Shown here: positions 1 through 6,476 of the stretch, piece by piece
How the letters are laid out: every line of letters begins with the position of its first letter
How positions within the stretch are numbered: position 1 is the stretch's first letter
Assembly: GCA_016871135.1 (NCBI GenBank)
Contig: VFZQ01000201.1
Coordinates: 1 to 8,351 of the forward strand
From: Acidobacteriota bacterium
GTDB lineage: Bacteria; Acidobacteriota; Terriglobia; Bryobacterales; Bryobacteraceae
Direction: 5' to 3'
DNA length: 8,351 nt
Made by a program: the position numbers and the translations under genes
The notes under the pieces: generated by a model
The model's database searches: none
What the model saw: the letters and a program-made list of their open reading frames with translations, nothing else
What the model was told of the DNA's origin: nothing

Positions 1-1138
1 GCAGGTTGGATTGTCGGTATTGCTGCTGCTCGGCGCGGGTCTGTTCGTGAAGACACTGCAAAACCTTAGACGGATCGATCTCGGCATTAAAACGGAAAAC
101 GTCGTCACTATGGGCGTCAGTCCGGCGTTCCCATACGAACCCGCGCGCAAGCTCCAGCTAATCCGCGAGTTGATGGACAATCTCGGCCGGGTACCCGGCG
201 TCGCGGCCGTCGGCGCCAATTCGACCCAACTCTTCATGGGCGGCCGGTCCGACGGCTCGGTGACAATCCCCGAAGTCGACGAAAACTCGCGTCCGCAGAG
301 CTTTTTCAATTGGATCACGCCCGGCTACTTCGAAGCGCTCGGCATTCCGATAAAAGCGGGCCGCGGATTTACATGGGCCGACTGGGGCGGCGGCCGCCGG
401 GTCGCCGTTATGAACGAGCAGATCGTCAAGGAGTATTTCAACAACCAGCCGCCGATCGGCCGCAGCTTCGGCCGCGGCATGCGCGCGCCGCTCGATACGG
501 AGATCGTTGGTGTCTTTGGCAACTCGCGCTACCACGATGTGCGCGGGGAGATCCCTCGCCAGACGTTCATGAACATGGATTCCACAATCGCCAATATCAC
601 CACGATCAACGTCTACGCGCGCGCCACCGGCGATCCGCGAACCGTCATGGCCGCGCTGCGCACCGAGATCCAAAGGACCGATCCGAATCTCGTGGTGACC
701 GGTATGCGCCCACTCGATGAGCAGATCAATTCACGAATCGTCAACGAACTGCTGCTGTCGTTTCTGGCAACTGGCTTTGCCGTGTTAGCGACGTTGCTCG
801 CGGTCATCGGGCTCTATGGAGTGTTGACGTTCGTCGTCGCGCGGCGCACGCGGGAGATCGGCATCCGCATGGCGCTGGGGGCCGAGGCGTGGACCGTCGT
901 GCGGCTGATCGTCTCCGAATCGGCGGCTGTGATTCTGTTCGGCATCGCGGCCGGTGTCGCCGCGGGCTATGGACTCGGAAAGTACATCGAGAATCAACTC
1001 TACGAAGTGAAGCCCGACGACACGCTGGTCTTTGTCCTTACCGTCGGCGCACTGCTCGCCGCCGCGGCATTCGCCACGCTGTTACCCGCGCACCGCGCGA
1101 CGCGCATCGATCCGGCCCACGCGCTACGCACCGACTGA
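1..1138 (+). CDS. MacB/FtsX-like ABC permease, ADOP-like, 3' part (5' end outside window)
   Basis: This is an inner-membrane permease-type protein with an MacB periplasmic core domain followed by an FtsX domain. The frame is open from the left edge: bases 2-10 read Q-V-G directly before L-S-V-L-L-L-L-G-A-G-L-F-V, so the TTG at 11 is probably not the start. That hydrophobic stretch is a transmembrane helix. The next 230 or so residues form the extracytoplasmic core. Three more helices lie at about 750-845, 915-985 and 1024-1085. The motif RRTREIGIRMALGA (about 841-885) and the ending R-I-D-P-A-H-A-L-R are hallmarks of the FtsX/MacB family. Acidobacteria carry many long duplicated versions without their own ATPase (ADOP), and a helix-core-three-helix unit at the C-terminus fits the second half of one. 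Whether it is ADOP or an ordinary MacB depends on the missing 5' part. Substrate unknown. The last 15 bp overlap the convergent dioxygenase gene. Confidence 0.88.
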   Translation, partial: QVGLSVLLLLGAGLFVKTLQNLRRIDLGIKTENVVTMGVSPAFPYEPARKLQLIRELMDNLGRVPGVAAVGANSTQLFMGGRSDGSVTIPEVDENSRPQSFFNWITPGYFEALGIPIKAGRGFTWADWGGGRRVAVMNEQIVKEYFNNQPPIGRSFGRGMRAPLDTEIVGVFGNSRYHDVRGEIPRQTFMNMDSTIANITTINVYARATGDPRTVMAALRTEIQRTDPNLVVTGMRPLDEQINSRIVNELLLSFLATGFAVLATLLAVIGLYGVLTFVVARRTREIGIRMALGAEAWTVVRLIVSESAAVILFGIAAGVAAGYGLGKYIENQLYEVKPDDTLVFVLTVGALLAAAAFATLLPAHRATRIDPAHALRTD

Positions 1139-2563
1139 TCGGCCGATGCGTTGCAACAGCAGCGCGTACTTGGTCCTGTCGGCCTTAACGGGATTTCGCT
1201 CGGCCGTCGATGCCCTTTGTATCCGCAGCTTCGCGAACTTCTCGGTCCGAACCCCGCCGACTTCGGCTGTGACGGGATAATCGCCATCGGCGAGATTGGG
1301 AACCGTGACGTTGAATTGGTAGAGCCCCGCGCCGGTGAGACCGGCGAACGCTACCGGAGCTTCGACCGTGTCGATTTGAATCTTTACCGGATTCGTCGTG
1401 GGAGCGGGCGCGGTGGGTACTTGGCCCGAGGTAACTCCAGGGCTCGTCGGTCCGAATCCGGTGCCGTACAACAGAACGGCATCGCCCGGTTTGGCGGGCA
1501 CGGTAACGGCGCCATCGAATAGTCCGCTCGGGCCGATCAACGCGCCATCGGAACGCACAGCGGCCGCATTTTCATTGGGGAACTGGAAGAAGCTGGGCTT
1601 TAGGCGCTTGAACGCAACCGTCGCCTCGGTGGACGTGCCGCTCGCGTTGGTAACGGTGACCGGTGCATTGGCGTCGATCGTCGTATCCGGCGTGAGCACG
1701 TTAATCTGCGTCGGGCTGATGTAGTAAACCGAAGCGGGTTGATTGTTGATTCGAACACTCACGCCGTCCAGGCTCTCGGGCAACTTCCCGTTTACGATTT
1801 CATTCGCGCGCCACGTACGCGTCGTCGAAGCCAGTCCGTTGCCGTGAATTTCGAGCCACGATCCGGACGCAGCGCCGGCCATCGACACCAGCGTCGGACG
1901 CGTTACGGCCGGCGTCTCCGGAACCGTGTAACCCATTACGATGTCCCAATTGACGGCGAGAGCGCCGACGGGCGAACCGGGAATCGCGGTCCATGGACGA
2001 ATCACCGAGGCTCGCTGCGCCGCGTTGGTGATTCCATTCAGTACGCCGTCATTGCCGATTTCGCCCTCCACGTAGAGCTGTGTGATCAACGTCGTGCCGC
2101 CTGGAATCGTGACCTTGGCGTGTACGTGGCGAACGCGGCCCGGATAAAGCCCGGGCTTGATCGTACGGAACAGATAGGCGCCGTCGGATGCGGTGACGAA
2201 GCGCCCCCAGCCCTGGAAGTTCGAATCGCGGCGGCCATTCAGCGCGCCCGAGGTGTGAATGTAGGAACCAAGATTGTCGGCCTGCCAGATCTCGACGGTC
2301 GCGTTACGAACCGGTTGACCGGTACGATCGAGAACGCGGCCGCTCAGCCAGGCAACCGTGCCCGCGCCCGGCGTGATGTTGTTGTTGATGACGAGCAGGT
2401 CGTTATCGGAATCGAGCGGAAGGGCGTTGGGATAGTACGGTCCCTCCGTCTGCGCGGGCGTCAATGTCAGAGCCTGCGCGAAGAGACCCTTCTCCGTAAA
2501 GAAAGCGCCGCCGGCGGCGAGCGCGGAAATGAATCGGCGGCGGTCGAGTGTGCTGAGTCGCAT
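1124..2563 (-). CDS. Tat-exported intradiol ring-cleavage dioxygenase-like protein fused to a TIGR03437 C-terminal domain
   Basis: The 479-residue product begins with a twin-arginine signal (D-R-R-R-F-I-S-A-L, residues 7-15, then A/G-rich, A-Q at 29-30), so it should be exported folded. Residues about 38-190 match the intradiol dioxygenase fold: T-E-G-P-Y-Y-P (39-45), E-I-W-Q-A-D (91-96), G-W-G-R-F-V-T (118-124) and R-T-I-K-P-G-L-Y-P (133-141). The non-heme iron ligands of protocatechuate/catechol dioxygenases can be placed as Tyr101, Tyr140, His146 and His148, so the site looks intact. Residues about 222-450 form the Solibacter-type TIGR03437 domain, with Y-I-S-P-T-Q-I-N-V-L (281-290) and the diagnostic G-T-G-F-G-P-T-S-P-G (367-376). 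A basic tail of about 30 residues runs on to the TAG at 1124-1126. An AAAGG Shine-Dalgarno 5 nt before the ATG supports this start. Aromatic substrate unknown; some members of this group act on other substrates or are uncharacterised. Confidence 0.9.
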   Translation of the reverse strand: MRLSTLDRRRFISALAAGGAFFTEKGLFAQALTLTPAQTEGPYYPNALPLDSDNDLLVINNNITPGAGTVAWLSGRVLDRTGQPVRNATVEIWQADNLGSYIHTSGALNGRRDSNFQGWGRFVTASDGAYLFRTIKPGLYPGRVRHVHAKVTIPGGTTLITQLYVEGEIGNDGVLNGITNAAQRASVIRPWTAIPGSPVGALAVNWDIVMGYTVPETPAVTRPTLVSMAGAASGSWLEIHGNGLASTTRTWRANEIVNGKLPESLDGVSVRINNQPASVYYISPTQINVLTPDTTIDANAPVTVTNASGTSTEATVAFKRLKPSFFQFPNENAAAVRSDGALIGPSGLFDGAVTVPAKPGDAVLLYGTGFGPTSPGVTSGQVPTAPAPTTNPVKIQIDTVEAPVAFAGLTGAGLYQFNVTVPNLADGDYPVTAEVGGVRTEKFAKLRIQRASTAERNPVKADRTKYALLLQRIGRSVGA

Positions 2564-2568
2564 ATAAA

Positions 2569-2573
2569 CCTTT
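2569..2573 (-). promoter_or_regulatory. Ribosome binding site of the dioxygenase gene
   Basis: On the minus strand the sequence reads AAAGG, then TTTAT, then ATG. The 5-nt spacing is good and fixes the start at 2563, which is also where the twin-arginine signal begins. Confidence 0.6.
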
Positions 2574-2616
2574 GAACCGCGGGCGGCGGGTTGGGTTGCG
2601 TTTTCGCCCTAAAGCC

Positions 2617-2641
2617 TAACTGACTTAACGCGAAGTTAACG
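2617..2641. promoter_or_regulatory. Candidate operator: TAAC-containing repeats in the divergent intergenic region
   Basis: Within the 110-bp gap between the divergent dioxygenase and AraC genes, TAAC occurs three times (2617-2620, 2626-2629, 2637-2640). TTAACG occurs twice as a direct repeat with an 11-bp period (2625-2630 and 2636-2641). TTAAC and GTTAA (2625-2629 and 2635-2639) also form an inverted repeat around a 5-bp centre. Repeats spaced by about one helical turn are typical of activator or response-regulator sites, and the location would suit autoregulation by the AraC protein or control of the dioxygenase. Both uses are inference; the motif is short and AT-rich. Confidence 0.35.
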
Positions 2642-2665
2642 GCGCTTTACACAGAGGTCTAGAAT
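2636..2665 (+). promoter_or_regulatory. Possible sigma-70-type promoter of the AraC-family gene
   Basis: TTAACG (2636-2641, 4 of 6 to the -35 consensus) is followed after 18 bp by TAGAAT (2660-2665, 5 of 6 to the -10 consensus). Transcription would start near 2672, almost at the ATG at 2674. That would make the message leaderless or nearly so, and no usable Shine-Dalgarno lies at normal spacing from that ATG. The -35 half overlaps the repeats described for this region. Confidence 0.4.
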
Positions 2666-2673
2666 TGTAAGGA

Positions 2674-3525
2674 ATGCGGCGGTTGCAAGTCGATACATTC
2701 GCGGTTTCCGGCGGTACCTGGCGGCTGTCGAAGTGGGCGCCATCGCCCGATCTATCGGACGCCGTCGAGAGTTTGTGGGCGGTCGAGTCGAGTCTGGCTG
2801 GATTTCGCGAACATGTCGTTCCGCGTGAAAACGTCGAGTTGATGATCAACCTTGGCGGCCGGCAACTCGTGCACGATCCCGCGGGCCGGACTCAGGCGTT
2901 TCGACACTCGTGGGTGTTTGGCCTGCAGACGAGTTTTCTTGATGTCGAGAGTCCGGAGACTCCACGGCTTTTCGTCGCAAGCCTGCGGCCCGCGCATGCC
3001 GCGGCGGTGTTGGGCGTGTCTGGAACGGAGATCGCGGGGCGCGTGCTTCCGTTGGATGAACTCATCGGCGGCCACGCCGAATCGTTGGCCGCGCGTATGG
3101 AAGCGTCGCCATGCGATGAAGCGCGATTCCGCATCCTTGAAGACTTCATCCGGCAACGCAGGACGGCTTTCCGTGCGGGGAATCCGACGGCAATCCGCGC
3201 GATCGTCCGCATCATGGCGCGCGGCGGTCAGGTCGCCATCGGCGCGATGGCGCGGGAATTCGGATGCAGCGCGCGCTATCTGGAGACTCGCGTCGGCGAG
3301 TTGGCCGGACTCTCGCCGAAACAACTGGCACGCGTGATCCGCTTCACCCGCGCCGTCGAGGCTGTGCGGACCGCGGCCCATGTCGATTGGACGCGAATTG
3401 CGCATTCGGCGGGGTTCTTCGATCAATCGCATCTGAACAAAGAGTGGCGTCTGTTAACGGGCGTTGGGCCGTCGGAATTTCTGGACCGCCGCGATCCGTC
3501 GTCACAAGCCGTGGTGGTAACGTAG
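2674..3525 (+). CDS. AraC-family transcriptional regulator
   Basis: The 283-residue cytoplasmic DNA-binding regulator has an N-terminal sensing domain of about 150 residues and a C-terminal AraC double helix-turn-helix. The N-terminal part (P-R-E-N-V-E-L-M-I-N-L-G-G near 50-62) resembles the DUF6597-type domain common in this subgroup. In the C-terminal part, the first helix-turn-helix is around 188-225 (V-A-I-G-A-M-A-R-E-F-G-C-S). The second is around 238-270 and contains the signature A-G-F-F-D-Q-S-H-L-N-K-E-W near 245-257, followed by L-T-G-V-G-P-S-E-F. The ATG at 2674 is preceded by AAGGA with almost no spacing. A TTG at 2683 would have that AAGGA 9 nt upstream and is an alternative start, losing only three residues. 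AraC proteins of this type often sit beside SRPBCC or glyoxalase-like genes, as here. Ligand and targets unknown. Confidence 0.9.
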   Translation: MRRLQVDTFAVSGGTWRLSKWAPSPDLSDAVESLWAVESSLAGFREHVVPRENVELMINLGGRQLVHDPAGRTQAFRHSWVFGLQTSFLDVESPETPRLFVASLRPAHAAAVLGVSGTEIAGRVLPLDELIGGHAESLAARMEASPCDEARFRILEDFIRQRRTAFRAGNPTAIRAIVRIMARGGQVAIGAMAREFGCSARYLETRVGELAGLSPKQLARVIRFTRAVEAVRTAAHVDWTRIAHSAGFFDQSHLNKEWRLLTGVGPSEFLDRRDPSSQAVVVT

Positions 3526-3579
3526 AGTTCGTTTTTTTACAAGCGATAAAGGTTGAGCGATTTCTACACTGCGAATTGT

Positions 3580-4134
3580 ATGCATGTCACGTACAAGGCG
3601 GATCGCGAAATCGACGGACAGACGGAGAAGTGGTACGCGCAACTCGACGCGCGAGGCGGCCCGGCGGCGGGGCGAAAAGCGCTCGGCGAATGGCTCATGA
3701 AAACAGGCAAACTCGATGCGTGGTGGACAACGACGGTACTTGTCGAATACGAGAAGGCGCGCAACGGAGGCGCCGGCGGCGGCTACAATATCTGCGTGAC
3801 GAAATCGATTAACGCAACGGCTGAGGCTGTGTATGGCATACTCTCCGGTCCGGCGTTGGGGCTCGGGACTGGGTTACAAGAAGGGAGCCGTTTCGACGAT
3901 GGCGACGGGCATCGGGGCATGATCAAGAAACTGACGGTGGCGAAACTCCTACGGTTCACCTGGGAGGGCGAGCGTCACGGCCCATCCGAAATCGTCGAGA
4001 TCAAGTTATCGGCGGCCGGCGCCAAGTGCGCGGTCACGTTAAATCACTCCGGACTTCCGGATCGCGCCGCGGCCGATGGCATGCGCGCGGCGTGGGCCGA
4101 GTTGCTGCGGCGGGCACAGGAGCTTGCCGCGTGA
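3580..4134 (+). CDS. SRPBCC/AHSA1-like protein with an N-terminal DUF4287-like helical domain
   Basis: The 184-residue predicted cytoplasmic protein has two parts. Residues about 8-62 (W-Y-A-Q-L-D-A-R-G-G-P, K-A-L-G-E-W-L, W-W-T-T-T-V-L-V-E-Y-E-K-A-R) resemble the small helical DUF4287-like domain sometimes found before SRPBCC folds. Residues about 72-184 match the START-like AHSA1 family: L-R-F-T-W-E near 124-129, P-S-E-I-V-E-I-K-L near 135-143, T-L-N-H-S-G-L-P-D near 153-161, then a long C-terminal helix with M-R-A-A-W-A-E-L-L. Such proteins bind hydrophobic ligands in a cavity; no enzymatic activity can be assigned. The start is uncertain: ATG 3580 lacks a clear Shine-Dalgarno, and an in-frame TTG at 3553 would add nine residues but has AAAGG directly abutting it. 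The gene follows the AraC gene closely and its stop overlaps the next start, so co-transcription is likely. Confidence 0.82.
   Translation: MHVTYKADREIDGQTEKWYAQLDARGGPAAGRKALGEWLMKTGKLDAWWTTTVLVEYEKARNGGAGGGYNICVTKSINATAEAVYGILSGPALGLGTGLQEGSRFDDGDGHRGMIKKLTVAKLLRFTWEGERHGPSEIVEIKLSAAGAKCAVTLNHSGLPDRAAADGMRAAWAELLRRAQELAA
4118..4122 (+). promoter_or_regulatory. Ribosome binding site deciding the GTG start of the WD40 gene
   Basis: AGGAG lies 8 nt before the GTG at 4131, inside the end of the SRPBCC gene. It selects this start over an in-frame ATG at 4026, which would give a 35-residue arginine/glycine-rich extension that is only a frame shadow of the SRPBCC gene. The chosen start also exposes a hydrophobic signal-like N-terminus. 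Confidence 0.7.
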
Positions 4135-6086
4135 AGTGGATCCTGGCATTGTGCGTGGTGTGCGAGGCGCAATCGTGGGATCTCTATCGCGCCTCGATCG
4201 CGGCGGCATCGGCGTCGTTGCGATTGGACGATACCGCCGCCGCGCAACGGTGGCTGAAGACCGCGCCCGCGGAACATCGCGGCTGGGAGTGGCGATACCT
4301 CAACGCGCTGGCCGCCGAGAGTTTTCGCGACATCCGCGCTCACGACGCGCCGATCACGGGTCTGGCCGCATCGAAGGACGGTAAACTGCTGGCGACTACG
4401 TCGGGCGATTCGACCGTGAAACTCTGGGACGCCGCGAACGGCGAATCGCGCGCGACGCTGAAAGGCCACACCGCTTCGACTTGGTCGCCCGCGTTTCGGC
4501 CGGGTGCGGCACAGCTGGCATCGATGGGATCGGACGGAACGGTGCGCGTTTGGGAGATCGCGGCGAGCGTCGAATTGGCGAAATTTGAAAATCTCGGCAA
4601 CGGCTTGGGCGCGGTCGCGTGGAGTCCCGATGGAAAGTTGCTGGCCGCGGGAACATGGGCGATCGCCGCGGGCCGCGGAGTGATTGGCCAGTTGTACCTG
4701 TGGGAGTACGACTCGCGCCGGCTGCTTTGGAAGAGCGAGTTTGGCGTGAAACCGATCACGTCGGTCGCGTTCCATCCGAGCGGGAGGCAGTTCGCGGTTG
4801 TGACGTGGGACTCGATACTCGGCGTGTTCGACGCGCCGGGCGACGGGAAGGCGCGAATCGAAACCAATATCAGCGAGAAAGACGGATCGTACTCGGCGAT
4901 GCAAAGCGTGGCGTACTCGGCCGACGGTGCGACGATCGCGGTGACCTCGAAGGACAACGCCGTGCATCTGTTCGATGGCGCCAGCGGCAAAGAGACGCGT
5001 ATATTGCGCGGGCACTCGCGATGGTCGAATGCGACCGCGTTCGTTGGACCGCTGCTCGCAACCGCTTCTAGCGATTCGACGATCCGATTGTGGAACGGCG
5101 ATGGCGCGCTCATCCGAACGCTGCATGGTCATACCGCGGCGATTCACGGTTTGGCGGCATCCGGCGGCAATCTGGTCACGGCCGCCGCCGACGGCACCAT
5201 GCGCTGGTGGCGGATGGGCGGCGCTTCGGAGTGGCGCGCCCCCGATACGGTTTACGGTCTGGCGTTCGATCCAAAAGGTACGCGGGTGGCGACGGCCTCG
5301 TGGGGCGGCGTGGTGAAAATGTGGGGTGCGAACGGCTGGGAGAAAAAGTTGCACAACGCCTCCGCGAATGCTGTTGCGTTTTCGCCGAATGGCGACCGCA
5401 TTGTCACCGGCGGCAACGATGGTGCGGTCAATTTGATCGACGCGAAAAACGGCGAAGTGCTGCGAAAATTCGAGACGGCGTCGAAAGGCAGAGCGGCAGG
5501 CATCGCCTGGAGCCCTGATGGGAAGGCGATTCTGGCGCCGTCGACAAGACCGGACGGCAAGATCTGGGATCCCGCCACCGGAGCGTTGCTCGGCACCGTG
5601 ACCGGCGGGAGCGGCGAGATCTACTGCGCGCAATTCAGCCCCGACAGCCGCTGGCTCGTCATAGGTTGGACCGATGGCACGCTGCGCGTCATCGACTGGC
5701 GGAACGGGAACGAGTCCGCGAAGTTTCCGAAGATCGCGGGCGGCGTCTACTCGGTTACATTTTCGGCCAACGGCCGCGAACTGTTGACGGCTGGAGGCGA
5801 TCGGAAGATCCGGCAATGGTCGCTTCCCGATGGAAAGCTTGTGCGCACCTTGGAAGGCCATACCGAGTTGATTTATTCGGCCGGCTACTCGCCCGACGGT
5901 ACGCGGATCGTTTCGGCGGGCAGCGATCAGACGGTGCGGTTCTGGGCGGCGAGAACGGGCGAAGAACTGTTGATGGTTCCGTTCTCTTCGCAGGTGTATC
6001 TTGTGAAGTTTTCGCCGGACGGCCAACAGGTGGCCGTTGCGCCGATGAATGGCACGGTTGTGTTCCTCAGCGAACGCAGTCGTTGA
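4131..6086 (+). CDS. WD40-repeat protein, 14 blades (probable double seven-bladed propeller)
   Basis: The 651-residue product starts at GTG 4131, overlapping the SRPBCC stop as GTGA. The N-terminus M-K-W-I-L-A-L-C-V-V-C-E-A-Q is a short signal-peptide-like segment, so export is likely but not certain. Residues about 16-60 contain Y-R-A-S-I-A-A-A and R-G-W-E-W-R-Y-L (50-57), the helical linker normally found between a Ser/Thr kinase and its WD40 array in acidobacterial and planctomycete proteins. No kinase domain is present here. From about residue 71 to the end I count 14 WD-like repeats, many with the S-P-D-G-K turn, a G-S-D-x-T-V-x-x-W strand and a closing G-H. That number fits two seven-bladed beta-propellers. 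Such proteins are protein-interaction scaffolds; the partner is unknown. The last 20 bp overlap the convergent MerR gene. Confidence 0.9.
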   Translation: MKWILALCVVCEAQSWDLYRASIAAASASLRLDDTAAAQRWLKTAPAEHRGWEWRYLNALAAESFRDIRAHDAPITGLAASKDGKLLATTSGDSTVKLWDAANGESRATLKGHTASTWSPAFRPGAAQLASMGSDGTVRVWEIAASVELAKFENLGNGLGAVAWSPDGKLLAAGTWAIAAGRGVIGQLYLWEYDSRRLLWKSEFGVKPITSVAFHPSGRQFAVVTWDSILGVFDAPGDGKARIETNISEKDGSYSAMQSVAYSADGATIAVTSKDNAVHLFDGASGKETRILRGHSRWSNATAFVGPLLATASSDSTIRLWNGDGALIRTLHGHTAAIHGLAASGGNLVTAAADGTMRWWRMGGASEWRAPDTVYGLAFDPKGTRVATASWGGVVKMWGANGWEKKLHNASANAVAFSPNGDRIVTGGNDGAVNLIDAKNGEVLRKFETASKGRAAGIAWSPDGKAILAPSTRPDGKIWDPATGALLGTVTGGSGEIYCAQFSPDSRWLVIGWTDGTLRVIDWRNGNESAKFPKIAGGVYSVTFSANGRELLTAGGDRKIRQWSLPDGKLVRTLEGHTELIYSAGYSPDGTRIVSAGSDQTVRFWAARTGEELLMVPFSSQVYLVKFSPDGQQVAVAPMNGTVVFLSERSR

Positions 6087-6432
6087 TCGACGGGCACTGG
6101 CATCGCATCAGGGCCTCCAGCAATTTGCGCATTTCGTGCAAGCGGCCGAGTTGCGCGTCGATCTCCTCGATCTTGTTCGCCGCGAGCGCGCGCCAGCGGG
6201 GACCGGGCGGCGTCTTCGCGTCGAGCCCGTTGAGCAGCCGCTTGATTTCGTCGAGACGGAACCCGGCCGCCTGCGCAAGCCGCACCACATTCACGCGCGC
6301 AACGGCGGAGTTATCGTAGCGGCGCTGGTTGCCGGTCCTCGCGGTCGCTCTCACAATTCCGGCGGCCTCGTAGTACCGCAGCGCCGAGGCGGCGATCCCC
6401 GTTTTCCGGGCAAGCTGTCCGATGGTCAACAT
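6067..6432 (-). CDS. MerR-family transcriptional regulator with C-terminal CxCx5C motif
   Basis: The 121-residue regulator has the MerR winged helix-turn-helix at the N-terminus: T-I-G-Q-L-A-R-K-T-G-I (3-13), A-L-R-Y-Y-E-A-A-G-I (17-26) and R-R-Y-D (37-40). A dimerisation coiled coil follows at about 83-109. The C-terminus holds Cys111, Cys113 and Cys119 (C-Q-C-P-S-I-N-D-C). This matches the last three cysteines of the SoxR [2Fe-2S] motif C-x2-C-x-C-x5-C, with Leu108 where the first cysteine would be. The spacing differs from MerR (Hg), CueR and ZntR loops, so metal or redox sensing is plausible but the ligand is unassigned. Its ATG is preceded by an A-rich AGAGA Shine-Dalgarno-like stretch. 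It is divergent from the Cys-Cys gene and a MerR-type operator lies between them, so it very probably controls that gene and itself. Confidence 0.92.
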   Translation of the reverse strand: MLTIGQLARKTGIAASALRYYEAAGIVRATARTGNQRRYDNSAVARVNVVRLAQAAGFRLDEIKRLLNGLDAKTPPGPRWRALAANKIEEIDAQLGRLHEMRKLLEALMRCQCPSINDCVR

Positions 6433-6439
6433 TTTTCTC

Positions 6440-6470
6440 TTGACTTAAAGTCGACTTTAAGTTTGATACT
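6440..6470 (+). promoter_or_regulatory. MerR-type promoter with 19-bp spacer
   Basis: TTGACT (6440-6445, 5 of 6 to the -35 consensus) is followed after exactly 19 bp by GATACT (6465-6470, 4 of 6 to the -10 consensus). The over-long 19-bp spacer is characteristic of MerR-family activated promoters, which the regulator untwists when it binds its effector. Transcription would start near 6477, the A of the ATG of the downstream gene, so the message may be leaderless. The facing MerR gene is transcribed the other way from the same 44-bp region. Confidence 0.75.
6443..6462. promoter_or_regulatory. MerR-family operator: perfect 20-bp palindrome
   Basis: ACTTAAAGTCGACTTTAAGT is identical to its reverse complement. 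It begins inside the -35 element and fills most of the spacer of the MerR-type promoter, the position and architecture of the SoxR box and the mer operator. It is the only such element between the MerR gene and its divergent neighbour, so it is the expected binding site of a MerR dimer. Confidence 0.8.
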
Positions 6471-6476
6471 ACCGTC

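Noticed and set aside
11..13. TTG at 11 as the real start of the permease
   Set aside because: The frame is open to the left edge and the family has residues before this helix, so the gene is cut by the window.
1739..2575. A 278-codon plus-strand frame opposite the dioxygenase
   Set aside because: Arginine-rich low-information translation; the minus strand has clear dioxygenase and TIGR03437 motifs and a Tat signal.
3526..3552. T-run after the AraC gene as a terminator
   Set aside because: No GC-rich stem precedes the T-run, so an intrinsic terminator is not supported.
4026..4130. N-terminal extension of the WD40 protein to an ATG at 4026
   Set aside because: The added 35 residues are Arg/Gly-rich and lie inside the SRPBCC gene; AGGAG and a signal-like segment support the GTG at 4131.
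4044..6026. A 660-codon open frame on the minus strand opposite the WD40 gene
   Set aside because: Arg/Ala/His-rich translation with no domain; it is the antisense shadow of a GC-rich repeat gene whose plus-strand product is clearly WD40.
6067..6432. Calling the regulator a mercury-resistance MerR or a true SoxR
   Set aside because: The cysteine spacing does not fit Hg-MerR, the Cys82 equivalent is absent, and the first SoxR cluster cysteine is missing.
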